The position numbers and the translations under genes were made by a program. Shown one piece after another: positions 9,709-18,775 of a DNA stretch of 64,000 nt. This DNA comes from JBCBSS01 sp039819065 (GTDB lineage Bacteria > Bacteroidota > Bacteroidia > Cytophagales > Cyclobacteriaceae), in assembly GCA_039819065.1 (NCBI GenBank), contig JBCBSS010000013.1, positions 1 to 64,000 on the forward strand, given 5' to 3'. Position 1 is the first letter of the stretch. Each line of letters starts with the position of its first letter. Under the pieces are notes generated by a model that saw only the letters and a program-made list of their open reading frames with translations, searched no databases and was not told where the DNA came from.

Positions 9709-10263
9709 CTACGCTGAAGGTTCTTCTGATGGACCTTCCTCTTCGTCCTCGCCTTTCAACTTTTTGATCATGTCTTCTTGCAAGAGAATGAGTCTGTGAG
9801 ATAAGCGTCCATTGATCTTCTTGAGCGATTGGTTTTGCATGGCCAGCTTATTGATAATCTCTTCCAATTTGAAAGTGGTCTCTCCTGCCCCATCCTTGTG
9901 CTTGATGTCAGCTTTAAGCGTTTCGAGTAGTTTGGAAGCATCATGTAGTAGAAACCCCGCATCTTCTTTTAGCCATTCACGATCTGCATAAGTCTCAATC
10001 GGTTCGAAGACAATGGTATGCGGATCCTCCTGAAACATACTACCCTCACCGGTGAGCAACCATTTGGGGTTTACTTTTTCAAACGTGGTGGTAATCCTTT
10101 GGAGCACTTCATAGCTAGGCTTACTCATTCTGCCGCCTACTATATTTCCTATGACCGTAGCAGAAACGTCAATCTTATTGGCGAAAGAATTTTTATTGAA
10201 ATTGAGCTTTTCAATTAATTCTAAAATTCGGTCATTTACTGTATTGTCGTCCTGATTATCCAC
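9709..10263 (-). CDS. XRE-family transcriptional regulator
   Basis: This 184-residue protein appears to use a GTG start at 10263; no in-frame ATG precedes the helix-turn-helix. Residues about 10-65 form a Cro/CI-type HTH (NKNSFANKIDVSATVIGNI, then the KPSYEVLQRI helix). The next segment (NPKWLLTGEGSMF) is the usual continuation in Bacteroidota XRE repressors. The C-terminal half is a charged coiled coil (about 100-165) with a Glu-rich tail, likely for oligomerisation; there is no peptidase S24 domain. The gene is divergent from 10369. The shared intergenic region carries two identical TCAATTGA palindromes around a strong promoter, so repression of the divergent genes, and perhaps of itself, is likely. 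Confidence 0.8.
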   Translation of the reverse strand: MDNQDDNTVNDRILELIEKLNFNKNSFANKIDVSATVIGNIVGGRMSKPSYEVLQRITTTFEKVNPKWLLTGEGSMFQEDPHTIVFEPIETYADREWLKEDAGFLLHDASKLLETLKADIKHKDGAGETTFKLEEIINKLAMQNQSLKKINGRLSHRLILLQEDMIKKLKGEDEEEGPSEEPSA

Positions 10264-10293
10264 AAAAGATAAAAGTTTTTCCTAAAATTTTAC

Positions 10294-10333
10294 TCAATTG
10301 ACTTGATTTTATCATCAATTGATGGTATATTTG
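10294..10333 (+). promoter_or_regulatory. Promoter with two TCAATTGA operator-like palindromes
   Basis: TTG at 10303-10305, a 20-bp spacer, and TATATTTG at 10326-10333 form a full-consensus Bacteroidota promoter reading toward ATG 10369. Two identical 8-bp palindromes lie at 10294-10301 (just upstream of the -33 TTG) and 10315-10322 (in the spacer). Their starts are 21 bp apart, about two helical turns, as expected for a dimeric HTH repressor. The divergent XRE gene is the natural candidate. Confidence 0.6.
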
Positions 10334-10368
10334 TTACATATATATCAGTGATACTCAAATATAACCAA

Positions 10369-10566
10369 ATGGAGGGTTCGGCAACAACCGAATACAAGAT
10401 GATTCATGTGCGTATTCCTAAAGACCTAAGAGACAAAGGAATCACAATTAACTATCATCTCAACCTGGCCAATGACGAAGGCAGGGTGATCAGCAAGAAT
10501 GAGACTTGGGAAAAGATCATCAAAGAGGGAATCAGAGTTTTTGAGAAAAAACTAAACGTCCAATAA
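10369..10566 (+). CDS. Small hypothetical protein, possibly DNA-binding
   Basis: This 65-residue protein starts at ATG 10369. A longer in-frame start at 10303 is excluded because it falls on the -33 promoter element. The sequence (YKMIHVRIPKDLRDKGI, then an amphipathic C-terminal helix) loosely recalls ribbon-helix-helix proteins, but I cannot assign it. It is the first gene behind the putatively XRE-controlled promoter. Its stop is one base before the GTG start of the next small gene, so the two are co-transcribed. Confidence 0.55.
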   Translation: MEGSATTEYKMIHVRIPKDLRDKGITINYHLNLANDEGRVISKNETWEKIIKEGIRVFEKKLNVQ

Positions 10567-10567
10567 A

Positions 10568-10780
10568 GTGAAGCCTCATAAGCTAACCCCGCTGGAAGAG
10601 GTACTGATCATCAAAAAAGCGGTCAAAAGATTCAACGAACAACAAGAACTTCTTGGCACCCACATGTACCTCACTTTCGATGAGATTTTCGAAATGGTAT
10701 TACACGATGAGTCCTTCCGTCAAAAGTGGTGTCCCGAGCTAACTGAAGCTCCGACTCGAAAAGAAGACCACATCCATTAG
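10568..10780 (+). CDS. Small hypothetical protein
   Basis: This 70-residue protein has a GTG start one base after the preceding stop, suggesting translational coupling. It is mostly helical and charged (LTPLEEVLIIKKAVKRFNEQQ; LTFDEIFEMVLHDESFRQKW), soluble, with no signal peptide or recognised motif. Its role may be tied to the small upstream protein and the divergent XRE regulator. A gap of about 180 bp separates it from the DUF4231 gene, so whether it belongs to that operon is uncertain. Confidence 0.5.
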   Translation: MKPHKLTPLEEVLIIKKAVKRFNEQQELLGTHMYLTFDEIFEMVLHDESFRQKWCPELTEAPTRKEDHIH

Positions 10781-10959
10781 CGCTAACCTGCCTATAAGCT
10801 TCATCAAGCTCGTATTACAGGTATTGTCAAACAATGCCTCATGATGAGCACTTTACATCCAGAATAATCAGCTAATACCACTATTTGGGAGACTTCTATT
10901 CCGAAATAAATTATTATCTTGTGACGAATTAATTTGACTAAAAATAGTTAAATAGCTTC

Positions 10960-11424
10960 ATGGATAAAGATACCTACCTAAAAAGTAGAGTCGACAATCA
11001 AATGGCCTGGTTCAGTAAGAAAAGTGGCTGGAATCAGAAGAGATATAAAATTATAAAGACCGTAGAAGTGTCTTTGGCTGTTATTATCCCTTTTCTAGCC
11101 GGACTGAGCGGTAGTGCCAATAGTAACAATGGATTAGGCTGGACTTCTGTAGCTATAGGTATCTTGGGCGTCTTCATTGCAATAGGCGAAGCCATTCAAA
11201 GCCTGTATAAATTTCATGAAAACTGGATACAGTACAGAATGACCAAAGAAGTGCTTCAGCATGAAAAAATGCTGTTTCTCACCAACACAGGTGCCTACAA
11301 TAAGAAGCCAGAGGACAGTTTTAAAATCTTTGTAGAGCGGATAGAGAATATTTTGGCACAAGAAACGAACCGTTGGAAAAACTACAATAGCAACCAGGAC
11401 AAAGAGGAAGGAGAAGCCCGATAA
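10960..11424 (+). CDS. DUF4231 / SLATT-like two-TM membrane protein
   Basis: This 154-residue protein has an N-terminal helix rich in basic and aromatic residues (VDNQMAWFSKKSGWNQKRYK). Two membrane spans follow at about 35-53 and 60-80, with a short Gly/Asn/Ser loop. A long amphipathic C-terminal region follows (YRMTKEVLQHEKMLFLTNTGAY, then FVERIENILAQE). The pattern matches DUF4231, related to SLATT proteins, which comparative genomics predicts to be pore-forming effectors in nucleotide-linked conflict systems. It lies 27 bp upstream of the TIR gene and opens the compact TIR-nSTAND-TonB run. A weak -7-like TATCTTG at 10915-10921 could start the operon. Family is fairly sure; the pore role is inference. 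Confidence 0.75.
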   Translation: MDKDTYLKSRVDNQMAWFSKKSGWNQKRYKIIKTVEVSLAVIIPFLAGLSGSANSNNGLGWTSVAIGILGVFIAIGEAIQSLYKFHENWIQYRMTKEVLQHEKMLFLTNTGAYNKKPEDSFKIFVERIENILAQETNRWKNYNSNQDKEEGEAR

Positions 11425-11451
11425 TACGGGTTCTGTTAGCGGATAGAGTCA

Positions 11452-12993
11452 ATGACCTTTGAGAAAGACATATTTATTAGCTACGCACATGCGGACAATG
11501 AAGCCTTAAGTCTTAGAAATGAGGACAATGGGTGGGTGGATGATTTTCATAAATCCCTAGAGGTAAGGTTAAAACAACTACTGGGTGAAAAACCCAAAAT
11601 CTGGCGTGACCCCAAGCTTCAGGGCAATGATTATTTTGGCGATGAAATATCCGGCCAGCTTCCCAACATGGCGTTGTTGGTTTCTATTCTATCCCCCAGA
11701 TACGTCAACTCCAAATGGTGTAAAAGAGAGGTGGAAGAGTTCATAGAAGCGGCCAAGCAGAACGTTGGAGATCGAATTGGCAATAAATCCCGTGTATTTA
11801 AAGTCATCAAGACCAAGGTTTCCCGAGACCGGCACCCTGAAGAATTACAAGGACTGCTAGGCTACAATTTCTTCAAGGAGGATGAAAAGGGAAACTACAT
11901 TGAGTTCAACAAGATATTTGGTGAGGAAGCTGAAATCGCATACTGGTCGAGGCTAGAGGATTTAGCACACGACATTGTATCCTTATTGCAGGAAATCAGA
12001 ACGATAAACGGTAATGGTGCTAAGGTAGAGGAAACTCCCGCGGTCCCCCAAACATCCAACGGGACAGTGTATCTGGCCGAGACAAGCTACGATCTAAATG
12101 AAGAACGAGACAAGGTAAAACGTGAGCTAACCGATAATGGCTACCTTGTGCTTCCCGATAGAAATTTACCCGACCATCTCAGTACCGAGTATTCCGCTTC
12201 AGTCCGTGAGTTGCTTCAGCAGAGCGACTTCTCGATACACCTCTTTGGTAAATTATATGGCAAAACACCAGAAGATAGTTCTAAATCACTGGTGGTGCTT
12301 CAAAATGAGATTGCTGCTGAACAGAGCAAGCATGGCTCATTAGAGCGTTTCATCTGGATCGATCCGGAAGTGGACTCCGACGAATCGAGCAACTCGGAGG
12401 ATACGAGGCAACCTCAATTTCTAGACGCATTGAGAGGTTCGTCTGAACTGCAGGCCGGTGCCGATATCTTCGAGTCTTCCATCAGTGAACTCAAAATATC
12501 ATTGATCGATAAGCTACAAAGCCTACAGGAGAAGGAAGATACCGGAGATGAAAGTCCGGAAAGCTCACCTGACCAAGTTCAACAGGTGTACATCGTATGT
12601 GATGAAGCAGATCGCAAAGGCCGGTTAGTCAATCCACTAAAAGAATACCTGTTCGATGAAGGTTTTGAGCCTATTCTACCTGTGTTTAAAGGAGAGGAAG
12701 ATGCCATTCGAGAAGATCATATAGAAAATCTAAAGAACTGCCACGCGGTGATCATTTTCCATGGAGAAGGTGACGAGCTGTGGATGCGCTCAAAGGATCG
12801 CGAACTGAAGAAGGTAATGGGCTATGGTCGGGGCGAACCTTTCAAAGCCAAAGCTATCTACCTACACGACCCCGATGATTATGGTGACAAAGAGGATTTC
12901 CGATCGAATGACCTTATGGTGATCAACGGCCTTGAGGGTAAACCTCCCAAAGATGTAATGCAGGAATTTGTACAAAAACTGAAAGAGTCATGA
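11452..12993 (+). CDS. Three-module TIR-domain protein
   Basis: This 513-residue soluble protein has three Rossmann-like modules. Residues 1-185 are a bacterial TIR domain (DIFISYAHADNE; WRDPKLQGND; LLVSILSPRYVNSKWCKREV). Glu93 in WCKREV sits where the catalytic Glu of NAD-cleaving TIR domains lies. Residues about 206-345 resemble DUF4062 or a second TIR-like domain (VYLAETSYDL; SIHLFGKLYGKTP). Residues about 377-510 are a third TIR-like module (VYIVCDEADRKGRLV; CHAVIIFHGEGDELW). Acidic linkers (DESSNSEDT, GDESPESSP) join them. The gene overlaps the nSTAND gene by four bases (ATGA), so the two are translationally coupled and probably partners. Likely roles are NAD+ hydrolysis, cyclic signal production or TIR-TIR scaffolding; the sequence does not decide between them. 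Confidence 0.85.
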   Translation: MTFEKDIFISYAHADNEALSLRNEDNGWVDDFHKSLEVRLKQLLGEKPKIWRDPKLQGNDYFGDEISGQLPNMALLVSILSPRYVNSKWCKREVEEFIEAAKQNVGDRIGNKSRVFKVIKTKVSRDRHPEELQGLLGYNFFKEDEKGNYIEFNKIFGEEAEIAYWSRLEDLAHDIVSLLQEIRTINGNGAKVEETPAVPQTSNGTVYLAETSYDLNEERDKVKRELTDNGYLVLPDRNLPDHLSTEYSASVRELLQQSDFSIHLFGKLYGKTPEDSSKSLVVLQNEIAAEQSKHGSLERFIWIDPEVDSDESSNSEDTRQPQFLDALRGSSELQAGADIFESSISELKISLIDKLQSLQEKEDTGDESPESSPDQVQQVYIVCDEADRKGRLVNPLKEYLFDEGFEPILPVFKGEEDAIREDHIENLKNCHAVIIFHGEGDELWMRSKDRELKKVMGYGRGEPFKAKAIYLHDPDDYGDKEDFRSNDLMVINGLEGKPPKDVMQEFVQKLKES

Positions 12994-15900
12994 CCACGGC
13001 TTCTGTACATACAAACCCTTTCCCTGGTCTCAGGGCCTTTGAGATGGAAGAAGAGCACCTCTTCTTCGGTCGTGAAAAACAGGTAGATGAGTTACTTAGA
13101 AAACTGCGCACCACGAGGTTTCTTGCGGTGCTGGGAGCATCGGGAAGTGGTAAATCCAGTTTGGTCAAGTGCGGATTATTGCCAGCGCTTTACAGCGGTT
13201 TTATGGTATCAGCAGGGTCTCGCTGGCACCTGGCGCAATTCAAACCTGGCAATGACCCCATCTATAATCTTGCCTCTTCGCTGGCTGGTGTGGACGGACT
13301 ATACGAAGGTGGGTTAAACGAAAAAGTCCAAACCACCATTGTTGAATCTACCTTGAGAAGGAGTAACCTTGGTTTGGTAGAGACCATACGGCAGTCGAGT
13401 ATTGGAGAAAGGGAAAACATCCTCATACTGGTTGATCAGTTTGAAGAATTATTTCGTTTCAATCGGGATGCAAAGAAGGGCGGCGCCGATGCCATGAGCT
13501 TCGTGAACCTATTGTTAACTGCCAACAGTCAAACTGACCTGCCCATCTATATCGCGCTCACGATGCGTTCTGACTTTCTAGGGGACTGTACCCAGTTTAA
13601 AGGATTGCCCGAGGTAATCAATGAGGGTCAATACCTCGTGCCCAGAATGACCCGTGATGAGCAAAAGATGGCCATTTCCGGTCCCATAGCCGTCGGAGGA
13701 GCCAAAATCTCACAACCTCTTTTAACGCGCCTGTCAAATGACATGGGCAATAACCCTGATCAATTGCCCATACTTCAGCATGCGCTCATGCGTACATGGG
13801 ACTATTGGTTGGAGCAGCGCAAAGACGACGAGCCTATCGATATTCATCATTATGAAGCCATCGGCACCATGTCGCAAGCCCTCTCTCGTCATGCAGATGA
13901 AGCCTACTATGAGCTGGACAACAGCCAGCAAAAGGTTTGTGAAAAGGTGTTCAAGGCCTTAACCGAAATGGGGGCAGGCAACAGGGGCATACGCCGACCT
14001 ACGAAGTTGAATGAGTTGGTAGAAATCACCGCTGCATCTCAGAATGCCGTCGAGCGCGTAATAGAGGTATTTAGAAAACCAGGCCGCTCCTTCCTGATGC
14101 CGGTAACGGGCACGCTAAGCGATGAAACCACAGTAGACATTTCCCATGAAAGCCTCATGCGTATCTGGTCGCGGTTAATCGCCTGGACGAAGGAAGAGCA
14201 GCAAAATGCAGAGACCTATCTCAGGGTAGCAGAGGCTGCCTCCTTGTATGCCCAAAACAAATCAGGATTCTATCGAAATCCTGAACTTGAATTTGCCCTA
14301 CGTTGGAAAAAGAATAACAGACCTTCTCTAAAGTGGGCTGAGCGCTATAATCCGGCCTATGCCCAGGCCATGGAGTTTCTGAAACTCAGTGAGCAAGAGC
14401 AACAGAATGAACTGCTTAAAACTGAGAGGCAGCGAAAACAAAGGACACGCCTGATTATTTCAACGGCCGTTCTAATGGGTGTAGCAGCTATTGTCTGTGT
14501 ATTCTTAATGCTCGATTCTATCAAGAACGCCCGAAAAGCAGATAGAAATGCCAGGATTGCCAATGATCGCGCCGATTCCCTCGATCGCCAGCAAGCAACG
14601 ATTGACTCTCAACAAAAGAAGCTTAAGGATAACTATGATTCAATCGCTCGACAGGCAGTGGCGATAAGGAAAGAAAAAGAACAGGCTGATTCACTACGCA
14701 GAGTAGCTGAAGTCAACGAGCGGAAAGCCAGCCTATTGGCTATAGATCTTCAATCTGAAAAAGAAAAGCTGGAAGAAAACCGAGACAGCCTCGATAACGC
14801 CTTGAATATAGCGGATATTGCTTTTCAGGCAGCTGACCAGGCCAAAAAAACGGCTATTGACGAAAAGGATAGGGCAGATAAGCTTAGAGAAATAGCCAGC
14901 GCTCAGACTTTATCAAGTAAGTCCATTTTATTTTCTAATGACCATAAGCACGGACTGGCTAGAACCTTCGCTGATAGTGCCTACAGGATATTCAAGCGTT
15001 ATAAGCCAGCATCCCTGGAACGCATACAAAATACCCTCAACTATGACGCCTTACTCAAGGTTTGGGATACTACGCAAAACGACCAAAGTGCTTACCCTTC
15101 AGAGTATGATATCAAGAGTATTTCAGCAAACCCATTCAACGGAAACCAATTCGCCGTGGGAGAATCGAGCGGCATTGTCCGGTTAATTGAAAAGACTTCA
15201 GATACCAGCACCTACAAGGTCGGCAAGAGTTTTAGTATTTCAGAAAACATCAATGAAGTCTACTATATCAATAAGGAAGAGGTCCTGATTAGAACTTTGT
15301 CAGGTAGGCTTTGGCGATACGATGTGAAACTCGGGCAGCAAAAGTTGATATGGCCTAAACCTCAAGCTGTGAACGCTCCCCAACTACCGATCGATGTCAT
15401 GGCTGTATCGGATGGAGTTCAAGGTTCCAAGTCAATTGTATCTATAGCCAGTAAAGACTCTATTCTAGTCTTTAAGTACGATAGCGCTGAACTGGTCTTT
15501 CTGGATGCTATCAGTCGGAAACTGAATAACGCTACCAATGGAAAAGTCAGGCTGATGGAGTTTAACCAAGGAGGTGACAATACTTACCTGGCGACACTGA
15601 CCGATCGCAATGTAATAGGCTTGTGGCGCATCAATGCAGCCGCCGAGAATGGTGAATCGGTTTTCACTCTGGACCGATTCAGTCGTCAGAGGCGGGCTTC
15701 GGCCATGGCCATAAATCCTTGTGGCGATATGGTGGCACTTGGTATTCAGAATAAGGTGGTAGTCGTTGACGTCAATTCGCCTAACAAAGCGGATACCACC
15801 TTCACAGGGCACACCTCTGTTATTCGAGATCTAGCCTTTAACAGATCAAGTTGCAACACGCAGCTGGCTTCGGCGAGTATGGATAATACGGTAAGACTGT

Positions 15901-16115
15901 GGCCTATTTATGCCTGGAAAAACAAGGTGCGTGGAACGGTGAGGTATTGGGAAGAAGAGCCTCTCATCATTTCCCAGGGAAGACATTGGGTCAACTCGGT
16001 CCACTTCACCCCTGATGATAATTGGATAATGGTAGGGGCAGTAGAGGGCTTTCTAAAAATATGGCCTACCAACGTAGAATTTTTGGCCGACCGACTGAAG
16101 CTAAAAGATGATTAA
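12990..16115 (+). CDS. nSTAND1 NTPase with TM segment and WD40 propeller
   Basis: This 1041-residue protein begins with the nSTAND1 signature NPFPGLRAFE and FFGRE. Walker A is GASGSGKS (49-56) and Walker B is ILILVDQFEEL (144-154). MRSDFLGDC at 192-200 is the sensor region, and SHESLMRIW (385-393) lies in the winged-helix part. A single membrane span lies at about 488-508, preceded by a strongly basic stretch (KTERQRKQRTR). A long coiled coil (about 510-650) and a C-terminal beta-propeller follow, with at least one clear WD40 repeat (FTGHTSVIRDLAF to TVRLWP) near 955-1000. By the positive-inside rule the NTPase is cytoplasmic and the propeller periplasmic. It overlaps the TIR gene by 4 bp and the TonB receptor gene by 8 bp. 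The call is NLR/STAND-like sensor ATPase; the ligand is unknown. Confidence 0.85.
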   Translation: MTTASVHTNPFPGLRAFEMEEEHLFFGREKQVDELLRKLRTTRFLAVLGASGSGKSSLVKCGLLPALYSGFMVSAGSRWHLAQFKPGNDPIYNLASSLAGVDGLYEGGLNEKVQTTIVESTLRRSNLGLVETIRQSSIGERENILILVDQFEELFRFNRDAKKGGADAMSFVNLLLTANSQTDLPIYIALTMRSDFLGDCTQFKGLPEVINEGQYLVPRMTRDEQKMAISGPIAVGGAKISQPLLTRLSNDMGNNPDQLPILQHALMRTWDYWLEQRKDDEPIDIHHYEAIGTMSQALSRHADEAYYELDNSQQKVCEKVFKALTEMGAGNRGIRRPTKLNELVEITAASQNAVERVIEVFRKPGRSFLMPVTGTLSDETTVDISHESLMRIWSRLIAWTKEEQQNAETYLRVAEAASLYAQNKSGFYRNPELEFALRWKKNNRPSLKWAERYNPAYAQAMEFLKLSEQEQQNELLKTERQRKQRTRLIISTAVLMGVAAIVCVFLMLDSIKNARKADRNARIANDRADSLDRQQATIDSQQKKLKDNYDSIARQAVAIRKEKEQADSLRRVAEVNERKASLLAIDLQSEKEKLEENRDSLDNALNIADIAFQAADQAKKTAIDEKDRADKLREIASAQTLSSKSILFSNDHKHGLARTFADSAYRIFKRYKPASLERIQNTLNYDALLKVWDTTQNDQSAYPSEYDIKSISANPFNGNQFAVGESSGIVRLIEKTSDTSTYKVGKSFSISENINEVYYINKEEVLIRTLSGRLWRYDVKLGQQKLIWPKPQAVNAPQLPIDVMAVSDGVQGSKSIVSIASKDSILVFKYDSAELVFLDAISRKLNNATNGKVRLMEFNQGGDNTYLATLTDRNVIGLWRINAAAENGESVFTLDRFSRQRRASAMAINPCGDMVALGIQNKVVVVDVNSPNKADTTFTGHTSVIRDLAFNRSSCNTQLASASMDNTVRLWPIYAWKNKVRGTVRYWEEEPLIISQGRHWVNSVHFTPDDNWIMVGAVEGFLKIWPTNVEFLADRLKLKDD

Positions 16116-18765
16116 AAAGAAAAAATATTATAACTCCATGCAGCTCAGGATTCTCGCTTTGGTCTTCTCCTTTATGTGTTGTGCCATTGCCCTGCAAGCA
16201 CAAACACTCAACCAGATATTGAGGTCTGCTGAGGACGATATGGAAGAGGGCAACATTGATCGCATGGAGAAGAAACTTGCCCAATTGATAGAGCTTACCG
16301 ATAAACCGGATTCTACCACGACACTTAATAAGAGAAAGGAGATCAAAATACAAGCTTACCGGCTACATGCCATTTATTATCTCAGGCGTGATTCCATAGA
16401 ACGGGCCAACGAAAAAATAAAAAGGATCTTTAGGCTGAAGAGTACTTACGAAACAGATGCGCGCGACCCTTTAGCCTATGTTGAGCAGGTAGAACGAGTA
16501 AGGCAGAAGTTGGAAAAAAACAGTACGTTCTCTGTGTCCAAAAAAGCTGAAGAGATTGGTTTAGAACCGGCTAATGTGATTGTTATCACCCAAGAAGAAA
16601 TGATTCGAAGGGGCTACACCCATCTCGAAGAGTTGTTCCATGACCTGCCAGGCATTTCCATCTCAAGTGCCAAGGGTATCAGTTATTCTAATATTTACCA
16701 ACGGGGGTACCGTTCCAATACAGCCACGGATAGAACACTCATATTGGTGGATGGTGTGGAGGACAACGAGCTATTTACCAGTATCGCCTATATATCGCGA
16801 CAATACGCCCTCTCTAATATTAAAAAGGTAGAAGTGGTTTACGGCCCAGCCTCTACCATTTATGGGTCAAATGCTTTTGCTGGAGTGATCAACATTATTA
16901 CCAAAACCAAAGCCGATATGGTGAATGAAGAACATCCGATAACACTGAATGCGGATGTTGGCTATGGCACATGGAATACAAGGTATGCTGACGTAACCAT
17001 TGGCAAGGCTTTCAATGATGCCTGGTTTTCGTTTACAGGGCGTGTTTTCCGTTCTGACGAGCAAGATTTATCCGAATTTTCTAATTGGGATTATGGGTGG
17101 GATTCAGAATTCTACAATGCCGAAAGGTACACTGCTACCCTGAAACAACCGGCCAGCACGCAGAATTTAGAGGACATTCAAAGCGCCGACCCCTCCGGGC
17201 AATTTCACACAGTACAGGGTGACACCATTTTCCCAACTACTTTGGCTTTAGCACAGGCTAATGCCTTGGATAGTACAGCATATACGGCTGGGGTTGATGG
17301 CCAACCATTGCAATACGATAATCCTACTGATAATTTTTATCTTGGTGGGGCATTTGGGACCAGAAACTTTCGTTTCGGCTTCCAACATTGGCAGCGAACG
17401 GAGGGCTCAGCTTCTACTTTTACCGACAGGGTATTTGCAGGATCTAACAATGGCAACATATGGGCGGTAAGGCAGACGTTCTTCTCACTCAGGTATAGCA
17501 ACGATCTCAATAATAACCTCTCTATTACCAACTACAGTCGCTACAAGATCCAAAGTAACGCCCCCAATGCCAGGCAAACACAATTCTTGGGCTATGCCAC
17601 CGGCAACTTCAATCTTGCCCAATTGGCATCGGATAGCATACCGACTTGGGAAACTACTTTCTTTTATCAGCTCGCCAATCAATTCCGAAATGAGCTGACC
17701 CTATTCTACGAACCCACTGAGGCTTTTAATATGGTGGCTGGTTTTGAGTTTAGAAATAGCCAGGTGCAGGCTAACTACATCACTTCTAATGAGCCTGCTC
17801 CGGAGGTTACCGGTCTGGTGAGTGGCGAAGCTGATACTACCAGTGGAGGAAACATATTGAATGTCCTCGATTACGGTCTTTATCTACAGGCCACCTGGAA
17901 GCCCAGTGATCAGCTTATTCTTACGGGAGGTGTGAGAATTGACCATAATGATGTGCGCAATGCAGGTTTTGGAACGGTCTTCAACCCTAGGTTGGTGGCC
18001 TTGTATCACGGTAAGGACAATAACACGATCTTTAAAGCCATCTACTCTGAGGCTTTCAAAGATGCCACCAATTTTCAGAAGTTTTCTACCACCAGCAATC
18101 GAAGGTTGAATAACCCCACACTTGAGCCAGAAAAGGCTAGAAACATAGAATTAAGCTGGCAACGCAAGATGGTGCTTGGCAATAATCACCAGTTCAAAAC
18201 AGAAATCGTGGCCTACAGTTCATGGTATAGCAATATCTCCGAGTTAGTATCTGTTGCTTTTGAAGGCAGTACTACACAGCAATTCCAGGCCAACGGCTCG
18301 TTCAATGTCCAGGGCATTCAGGCTCAGGGCTCCTACCAATATTATAACTACGACCTGTGGGCCAATTATACCTTCACCCGCCCCACCAGCCAAGGTGGCG
18401 AAGAACGTGTAGGTGATATTGCCTCTCATCAATTTAATATTGGCGTTAATGCTACTTATTTTGACGATCTCTTAAATGTCAATGTAAGGCTGAATCATGT
18501 GGGAAGAAGACTAACGGGAGCAGAGACTACGGTGTCGTCCAACCCTTTGACTAGTATAGACCCTTATACCATAGTGAACTCGGCGTTTACCATCAGTGGT
18601 GAGCCCTTGGGCCTTGACAACTTATCCACCCAGCTGATCATAAACAATCTACTAGGTACGGATTACGAACATCCTGGTATTCGTTCTGCCAATGGCAGCA
18701 CCTTCGCCTCTAGTATCCCACAGGAAAGCAGGCATTTCATCATCAGACTACTCTATCAACTTTAA
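16108..18765 (+). CDS. TonB-dependent receptor with N-terminal helical domain
   Basis: This 885-residue protein starts at ATG 16108, inside the last codons of the nSTAND gene; a second ATG at 16138 directly before the hydrophobic signal core is possible. Signal peptide about 1-32. Residues about 33-138 are an all-helical, charged domain, perhaps TPR-like, in the place usually held by a carboxypeptidase-like or STN domain. The plug follows at about 152-268 (ILVDGVEDN; VEVVYGPASTIYGSNAFAGV), then a 22-strand-type outer-membrane barrel to the C-terminus. Overlap with the nSTAND gene argues that the receptor and the STAND protein work together, either importing a ligand or signalling its binding. 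No SusD partner is present, unlike polysaccharide uptake loci. Confidence 0.85.
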   Translation: MIKKKKYYNSMQLRILALVFSFMCCAIALQAQTLNQILRSAEDDMEEGNIDRMEKKLAQLIELTDKPDSTTTLNKRKEIKIQAYRLHAIYYLRRDSIERANEKIKRIFRLKSTYETDARDPLAYVEQVERVRQKLEKNSTFSVSKKAEEIGLEPANVIVITQEEMIRRGYTHLEELFHDLPGISISSAKGISYSNIYQRGYRSNTATDRTLILVDGVEDNELFTSIAYISRQYALSNIKKVEVVYGPASTIYGSNAFAGVINIITKTKADMVNEEHPITLNADVGYGTWNTRYADVTIGKAFNDAWFSFTGRVFRSDEQDLSEFSNWDYGWDSEFYNAERYTATLKQPASTQNLEDIQSADPSGQFHTVQGDTIFPTTLALAQANALDSTAYTAGVDGQPLQYDNPTDNFYLGGAFGTRNFRFGFQHWQRTEGSASTFTDRVFAGSNNGNIWAVRQTFFSLRYSNDLNNNLSITNYSRYKIQSNAPNARQTQFLGYATGNFNLAQLASDSIPTWETTFFYQLANQFRNELTLFYEPTEAFNMVAGFEFRNSQVQANYITSNEPAPEVTGLVSGEADTTSGGNILNVLDYGLYLQATWKPSDQLILTGGVRIDHNDVRNAGFGTVFNPRLVALYHGKDNNTIFKAIYSEAFKDATNFQKFSTTSNRRLNNPTLEPEKARNIELSWQRKMVLGNNHQFKTEIVAYSSWYSNISELVSVAFEGSTTQQFQANGSFNVQGIQAQGSYQYYNYDLWANYTFTRPTSQGGEERVGDIASHQFNIGVNATYFDDLLNVNVRLNHVGRRLTGAETTVSSNPLTSIDPYTIVNSAFTISGEPLGLDNLSTQLIINNLLGTDYEHPGIRSANGSTFASSIPQESRHFIIRLLYQL

Positions 18766-18775
18766 TTATTGACCA

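Noticed and set aside
10303..10368. Longer N-terminus for the small protein at 10369
   Set aside because: The TTG start coincides with the -33 promoter element, and the -7 TATATTTG lies inside the extension.
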